9,223 nt of DNA from contig JAICXU010000073.1 of assembly GCA_025934595.1 (NCBI GenBank), positions 1 to 9,223 of the forward strand, given 5' to 3'. The notes under the pieces are model-generated. The model made no database searches and was not told the origin of the DNA. It was given only the letters and a program-made list of their open reading frames with translations. Below, in pieces: positions 5,600-9,223 of the stretch (the stretch's first letter is position 1; the number at the start of each line of letters is the position of its first letter). A program made the position numbers and the translations under genes. The DNA is from Polyangiaceae bacterium. Its GTDB lineage: Bacteria > Myxococcota_A > Polyangia > Polyangiales > Polyangiaceae.

Positions 5600-6765
5600 G
5601 CGATCCTCCGGAGCGCTTCGGTGACTTCCATCTTGCCGGCGCGCACCGCGGGCAGGAGCGAGGCGACGGCGCCGAGCAGCACGGTGAGGACGAGCGCGAG
5701 GAGCGCGGTCATCGGATTCACGCGAAAATAAGGGAAAAACTGGCCCATGTTCTCTTCGAGCCACTTGCCCATTCCCATTTGCACGAACGGATACGCGAGG
5801 CCGACGCCGACGAGCCCCGCGAGCAGCGACGTCGTGATCGCCTCGCCGACGATGAACGCGCGAATGTGACCGGGCTCGAACCCGAGCGCGCGCAAGACGC
5901 CGTATTCGGTGGTGCGCTCGCGCACAGCCATCGCGATCGTGTTGCCCAGAATGAGCATCATGATGACGAGGATGATGACGGACACGATGTTCAGCGCGTC
6001 GAGGATCGAGCTGATGCCGCCGAGGAACGAGTTGTTCATCGCGCGCTCGCTCATCGTCGCCGTCTGCATGTCGCGATCGTCGAAGAGCTTGTCGATGGAA
6101 GCCGACACCGCGGCGCTCTGCGAAGGGTCGTCGACGCGCGTCACGATCCAGCCGATGAGATTTTTCATCTGTGCCGGTGCGCCTTCGTTTTTGTAATCCC
6201 AGTGGAAGAAGAACGTGGAGCGATCGACGGGCGACTGCGCGGGCGCGGTGTAGATACCGTCGACGGTGAACTCCCAATCGCCGGGATAGATCGATCCCGT
6301 CAAAACGACCTTGTCGCCGACGTGCATGCCGAGCTTCTTCGCGAGCACGTCACCCACGATCGCGCCTTTTTTGTCGGCTTTCCATCGCTCGAGGACGGCG
6401 GGGTCGACCTTCATTTCGGGATACGACTCGAAGATGTTGTCCGAGCACGCGAGGTTCGCGAAAAACTCGTTCGGATCCTTCGGCCACTTCGCGCCGAACC
6501 AGTCGCAGTACGACGCCGACTTGATGCCCTTGATGTCGTTCCTGACGTCGTCGATGTAGTGCTTCGGCAACGGGATCACGAACGAGATTTTGTTCCGCGT
6601 GCCGAGACGATCCTTCGCCGCATATTCGACGCCGACGTTCCACGCATCGAGCACGGTGCGCAGCATGATGAACGCGATCACCGCGACGGCGCCGCCGAGC
6701 ACGGTCATCGTCGTCCGGAACTTATTTCGCAACGTGTTCTTCGCCGCCACGGACCAGAGCGTCAC
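5596..6765 (-). CDS. ABC transporter permease, FtsX/MacB type (permease 1 of 2)
   Basis: I chose the GTG at 6765 (VTLWSVAAKNTLRNKFRT): it overlaps the ATPase stop as GTGA and has AAAGGA upstream at suitable spacing. A longer upstream frame exists but is Arg-rich shadow. The 389-residue product has helix 1 at about 20-38, a periplasmic domain at 40-250, and helices at about 255-280, 305-325 and 352-372. The coupling segment is RERTTEYGVLRALGFEPGHI (282-301), and the family ending PAVRAGKMEVTEALRRIA is present. Two cysteines in the periplasmic domain (Cys87, Cys107) could form a disulfide; the partner permease lacks them. The periplasmic domain differs clearly from that of the second permease, so the pair is not a recent duplicate and recalls the LolC/LolE arrangement. 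Its final codons overlap the next start by 4 bases. Confidence 0.9.
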   Translation of the reverse strand: MTLWSVAAKNTLRNKFRTTMTVLGGAVAVIAFIMLRTVLDAWNVGVEYAAKDRLGTRNKISFVIPLPKHYIDDVRNDIKGIKSASYCDWFGAKWPKDPNEFFANLACSDNIFESYPEMKVDPAVLERWKADKKGAIVGDVLAKKLGMHVGDKVVLTGSIYPGDWEFTVDGIYTAPAQSPVDRSTFFFHWDYKNEGAPAQMKNLIGWIVTRVDDPSQSAAVSASIDKLFDDRDMQTATMSERAMNNSFLGGISSILDALNIVSVIILVIMMLILGNTIAMAVRERTTEYGVLRALGFEPGHIRAFIVGEAITTSLLAGLVGVGLAYPFVQMGMGKWLEENMGQFFPYFRVNPMTALLALVLTVLLGAVASLLPAVRAGKMEVTEALRRIA

Positions 6766-7433
6766 TGAAGCTGTCCTTTGTCGAGCTTGCGAATGACGCC
6801 GGCGCGCTCGGCGGCAGCCGGATCGTGCGTGACCATCAAGATCGTCTTCTTGAATTCTTTGTTGAGCTTTTCGAGGAGCGCCAAAATCTCGTCGGCGGAT
6901 TTGCGATCGAGATCGCCGGTGGGCTCGTCGCACACGAGGATCGTGGGGTCGTTCACGATCGCGCGCGCGATCGCGACGCGCTGCTCTTGTCCGCCGGAGA
7001 GCTGCCTCGGGTAATGACCCATGCGATCTTCGAGGCCGACGACGCGGAGCGCCGTTTTCGCGCGTGTCTTGCGATCGCTCGACGAGAGCTTCGTGAGGAG
7101 AAGCGGAAGCTCGACGTTCTCCGCGGCGGTGAGGACCGGCAAGAGGTTGTAGGCCTGGAAAATGAAGCCGATCTTGTCGGCGCGAAAATGCGCGAGCTCG
7201 CCGTCGCTCATGTTCGTGAGATCCTGTCCCGCGACTTTCGCCGTGCCCGACGTCGGTTTGTCGAGGCCTGCGATCAAATTGAGGAGCGTCGATTTTCCCG
7301 AGCCGCTCGGACCCATCAGCGCTTCGTACGCGCCTTCTTCGACTTGCAGATCGAGGTTCTCGAGGACCGGTACCGGCTCCTTGCCGCGATAGAAAGTCTT
7401 GCTGACACCCTTCAACTCGACGATCGCGCTCAT
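6762..7433 (-). CDS. ABC transporter ATP-binding protein, LolD/MacB class
   Basis: This is the energy subunit of the exporter, a 223-residue stand-alone ATPase at the inner face of the inner membrane. All ABC motifs are present: Walker A GPSGSGKST (41-49), Q-loop Gln93 in FIFQAYNLLP, signature LSGGQ (145-149), Walker B ILVCDEPTGDLD (165-176) with Glu170, and switch His203 in VTHD. FQxxNLLP and EPTGxLD are typical of the LolD/MacB/FtsE class that pairs with FtsX-type permeases. Unlike MacB, the ATPase is not fused to a permease. The ATG at 7433 shares one base with the adaptor stop (TGATG) and has an AAAAAGG Shine-Dalgarno 6 bases upstream, lying in the last codons of the adaptor gene. Its own stop overlaps the next GTG. 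Activity appears intact. Confidence 0.96.
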   Translation of the reverse strand: MSAIVELKGVSKTFYRGKEPVPVLENLDLQVEEGAYEALMGPSGSGKSTLLNLIAGLDKPTSGTAKVAGQDLTNMSDGELAHFRADKIGFIFQAYNLLPVLTAAENVELPLLLTKLSSSDRKTRAKTALRVVGLEDRMGHYPRQLSGGQEQRVAIARAIVNDPTILVCDEPTGDLDRKSADEILALLEKLNKEFKKTILMVTHDPAAAERAGVIRKLDKGQLQ

Positions 7434-8701
7434 CAGGTACCTTTTTCTTTCACTTTCATTCCGGTGACGAGCTCGGGCGGAGGCGCGGAGACGACGCGCG
7501 TGCCGGCGGCAGGGCCATCGAGGAGCTCCACGCTGCTTCCGTTCGGCGGCCCCACCGTGACCGGCACGGCACGCACCTCCGAATTGTCGACGACGAAAAC
7601 GACCTTTTTTCCCGCTCGATCGGCGATCGCGTCGGCGGTGACGACGCGCTTCGGAATTGCCCTGAGCGCTTCGTCACTGACAGGGGCGGCGAGAAAGCTG
7701 ACGCGCGCGCTCATCTCGGGCACGACGCCGTCGGGCGGACCGTCGTCGGTGCCGCCATCGCCCACGCCGCCGTCCGCCGCGGTGCTTTCGAATTTCACTT
7801 TGACGACGAGCGTGCCCTTCGCGCGATCGACGCGCTTGCCGAGCTCGGCGACGCGCCCGCGGTACGGGCGATCGGGATAGGCATCGAGCGTGATCTCGGC
7901 GGGGCCGCCGATCTTGATCGCGCCGAGACGATTTTCAGGAACGTCGACCTCGGCGAGCAGCGATCGGAAATCGACGAGCTCGACGATGGGCGTGAGATCA
8001 CCAGGGCTCGCGACCTCACCGGGCTCGCGTGGCTTCGATACGACGGTGCCGTCCATCGGCGCGACGAGCGTGCGCTCCGCGAGGCTCACGTCGAGCGTCG
8101 ATCGCTCGGCTTGCGAAGCCAGGACCTCGGCTTGTGCGGCTTTCACTTGCTCCGCGAGCGACCGCTGCTGAGCGACGAGATCGTCCAAAACGGCGCGATT
8201 TTCCGCTCCTTTCTCCACGAGCGGCTTTTCGCGCGCGACCTTCTGATCGATCTCGGCGAGGTTCGCTTGCGCGGTGGCGACGCGCGCTTGGGCGACGGCG
8301 ACACGGGACGATGCGGCAGCGACGGCGCTCTTCTGATCGATGGTGTCGAAGATCGCGAGCACTTGTCCCGCCTTCACCGTGTCGCCTTCTTTGACGAGCA
8401 CGCGCTGGATGCGCCCGATGTCGTGCGAGCCGACTTTCGTGACGAGCTGCGGAACGATGTAGCCGGTGGCGGTGACTTGCACTTGCGCTTCGACGGGCGA
8501 GATCGTCGTGACCTCGGTGAACGCGACCTCGGTCTTGAAGATCTCCGCCCGCGCTCGCGGATACGCCGCGTATCCAGCCGCGCCGATCCCGCCGAGGATC
8601 GCGAGCACGACGAGCCACGTCCGCCACGCCGAGCCGCCGCGCTTGGGAGGCGCGCGATCGATGCGGAGTGATGCCAGGTCACTCGAGAGTTGGTCGCTCA
8701 C
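7433..8701 (-). CDS. Periplasmic adaptor / membrane-fusion protein, HlyD-MacA type
   Basis: The adaptor links an inner-membrane exporter to the outer envelope. The start is the GTG at 8701; an in-frame stop lies 18 bases upstream. The 422-residue product has one N-terminal membrane anchor (about 27-47) rather than a lipobox. Two halves of a lipoyl/biotinyl-like domain follow (VLVKEGDTVKAGQVLAIFD, 101-119, and APMDGTVVSKPREPGEV, 214-230). They flank a hairpin of Ala/Gln/Glu-rich coiled coil (about 125-208). The beta-barrel region (240-340) contains an unusual Gly/Asp/Pro-rich loop at about 310-325 before EMSARVSFL, and a membrane-proximal domain ends the chain. It is the first of four tightly packed exporter genes, and its stop overlaps the ATPase start. 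An outer-membrane partner such as a TolC homologue would have to be encoded elsewhere. MacA-like and DevB-like roles both fit. Confidence 0.93.
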   Translation of the reverse strand: MSDQLSSDLASLRIDRAPPKRGGSAWRTWLVVLAILGGIGAAGYAAYPRARAEIFKTEVAFTEVTTISPVEAQVQVTATGYIVPQLVTKVGSHDIGRIQRVLVKEGDTVKAGQVLAIFDTIDQKSAVAAASSRVAVAQARVATAQANLAEIDQKVAREKPLVEKGAENRAVLDDLVAQQRSLAEQVKAAQAEVLASQAERSTLDVSLAERTLVAPMDGTVVSKPREPGEVASPGDLTPIVELVDFRSLLAEVDVPENRLGAIKIGGPAEITLDAYPDRPYRGRVAELGKRVDRAKGTLVVKVKFESTAADGGVGDGGTDDGPPDGVVPEMSARVSFLAAPVSDEALRAIPKRVVTADAIADRAGKKVVFVVDNSEVRAVPVTVGPPNGSSVELLDGPAAGTRVVSAPPPELVTGMKVKEKGT

Positions 8702-8719
8702 GTTCGCGCACCGGATTTA

Positions 8720-9223
8720 TCACGGAGAGCGCGTCTTCCCAACTCCGAGCGCTTTCACGAGATCGGTCTTCACGACCTTACCCATCGCGTTTCGCGGCAG
8801 CGCATCGACGAGCACGACGTCTTTCGGAACCTTGTAGACTGCAAGCAATTTCTTACAAAATTCCCGCACTTTTTCGCTGTTACATTCGGATTTGCGTCCG
8901 GGCTTCGCGACGATGCATGCCGTGACGCGGTCGCCCCATTCGTCGTCGGGCACGCCCACGACGGCGACCTCGGCCACGGCATCGATGCCTCGCAACACTT
9001 CTTCAATCTCGAGCGCGGACAGCTTGTAGCCGCCGCTTTTCAAGATATCGATGCTCGTGCGGCCCAAGATTTTGAACGCGCCGTCCGCATCCTGCTCGAC
9101 CGTGTCACCGGTCATGAACCACGCGAGGCCGCCGTCGTCGCTCGCAGCGAAGCTCGCGCGCGTGGCTTCTTCGCGCTCGAAGTAACCGCGAAAGACGGAA
9201 GGACCGCGCACCCACAGCTCGCC
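8720..9223 (-). CDS. AMP-forming acyl-CoA synthetase, C-terminal part; resembles ACSF3 malonyl-CoA synthetase
   Basis: Only the last 167 residues are in the window; the gene enters from the right edge. The ANL (acyl-CoA synthetase / NRPS adenylation / luciferase) enzymes activate a carboxylate with ATP and transfer it to CoA. Visible motifs run in order: GELWVRGPSVFRGYF, FMTGDTV with the ATP-ribose Asp, the hinge motif GRTSIDILKSGGYKLSALEIE, the C-terminal domain VAVVGVPDDEWGDRVTA, and PRNAMGKV with the catalytic Lys. RTSxDIxKxGGYKxSALE resembles mitochondrial ACSF3-type malonyl-CoA synthetases more than typical fatty-acyl or rhizobial MatB enzymes. From memory of the family this suggests malonate or methylmalonate as substrate, but the specificity pocket lies outside the window. 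It ends 18 bases before the adaptor start, so co-transcription with the exporter is possible. Confidence 0.9.
   Translation of the reverse strand, partial: GELWVRGPSVFRGYFEREEATRASFAASDDGGLAWFMTGDTVEQDADGAFKILGRTSIDILKSGGYKLSALEIEEVLRGIDAVAEVAVVGVPDDEWGDRVTACIVAKPGRKSECNSEKVREFCKKLLAVYKVPKDVVLVDALPRNAMGKVVKTDLVKALGVGKTRSP

Noticed and set aside
5600..6277. N-terminal extension of permease 2 to a start at 6277
   Set aside because: The extension is an Arg-rich out-of-frame reading of permease 1; the GTG at 5599 has a Shine-Dalgarno and the GTGA overlap.
5779..6768. 329-residue open frame on the plus strand opposite permease 1
   Set aside because: Composition is dominated by Arg, Asp and His, as expected for antisense of GC-rich membrane-protein codons; no Shine-Dalgarno or motif.
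6766..6933. N-terminal extension of permease 1 to a start at 6933
   Set aside because: Arg-rich out-of-frame reading of the ATPase gene; the family start WSVAAKNTLRNKFRT fits the GTG at 6765.
6825..7880. 351-residue open frame on the plus strand opposite the ATPase and adaptor
   Set aside because: It spans two confident genes on the other strand and changes composition at their junction, typical of a shadow.

Overview
The window is GC-rich, almost fully coding DNA. It has strongly G/C-biased third positions, several GTG starts, stop/start overlaps, and small lipoproteins with Ala/Ser/Asp-rich segments. Together these suggest a myxobacterium-like genome (Myxococcota, probably Polyangia). That assignment is inference; there is no rRNA or marker gene here to prove it. 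I see no tRNA, rRNA, CRISPR array, insertion sequence, integrase or origin.

Layout. (1) Minus strand, 2490 down to 1: a FliA/WhiG-type sigma factor, then the tRNA 2-thiouridylase mnmA, then a putative lipoprotein whose GTG start overlaps the mnmA stop and which runs off the left edge. (2) An 81-base divergent gap at 2491-2571 holds a perfect 12-base palindrome. (3) Plus strand, 2572 to 4419: a compact three-gene run. It encodes an unrecognised 212-residue protein, a protein with a four-cysteine zinc-ribbon-like N-terminus, and a TlpA/thioredoxin-fold lipoprotein that has lost the catalytic CxxC. (4) Minus strand, right edge down to 4433: a five-gene run that converges on region 3 with only 13 bases between stops. 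In transcription order it encodes the C-terminus of an AMP-forming acyl-CoA synthetase resembling malonyl-CoA synthetase ACSF3, a HlyD/MacA-type membrane-fusion protein, a LolD/MacB-class ABC ATPase, and two different FtsX-type permeases.

How the genes work together. The last four genes of region 4 form a complete inner-membrane ABC exporter of the MacAB/LolCDE/DevBCA class: adaptor, ATPase and two permeases that probably form a heterodimer. The adaptor/ATPase, ATPase/permease and permease/permease junctions overlap by 1, 4 and 4 bases, which points to translational coupling. No outer-membrane channel is in the window, and the substrate cannot be read from sequence. The synthetase 18 bases upstream may belong to the same transcript.

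Most of the window is recognisable housekeeping or transport biology. The least explained part is the divergent pair at 2490/2572: a flagellar-class sigma factor with no flagellar genes nearby, a palindromic site, and a three-gene set of an unknown protein, a putative zinc protein and a Cys-less thioredoxin-fold lipoprotein. Most long open frames on the opposite strand of the real genes are high-GC shadows and were left out.
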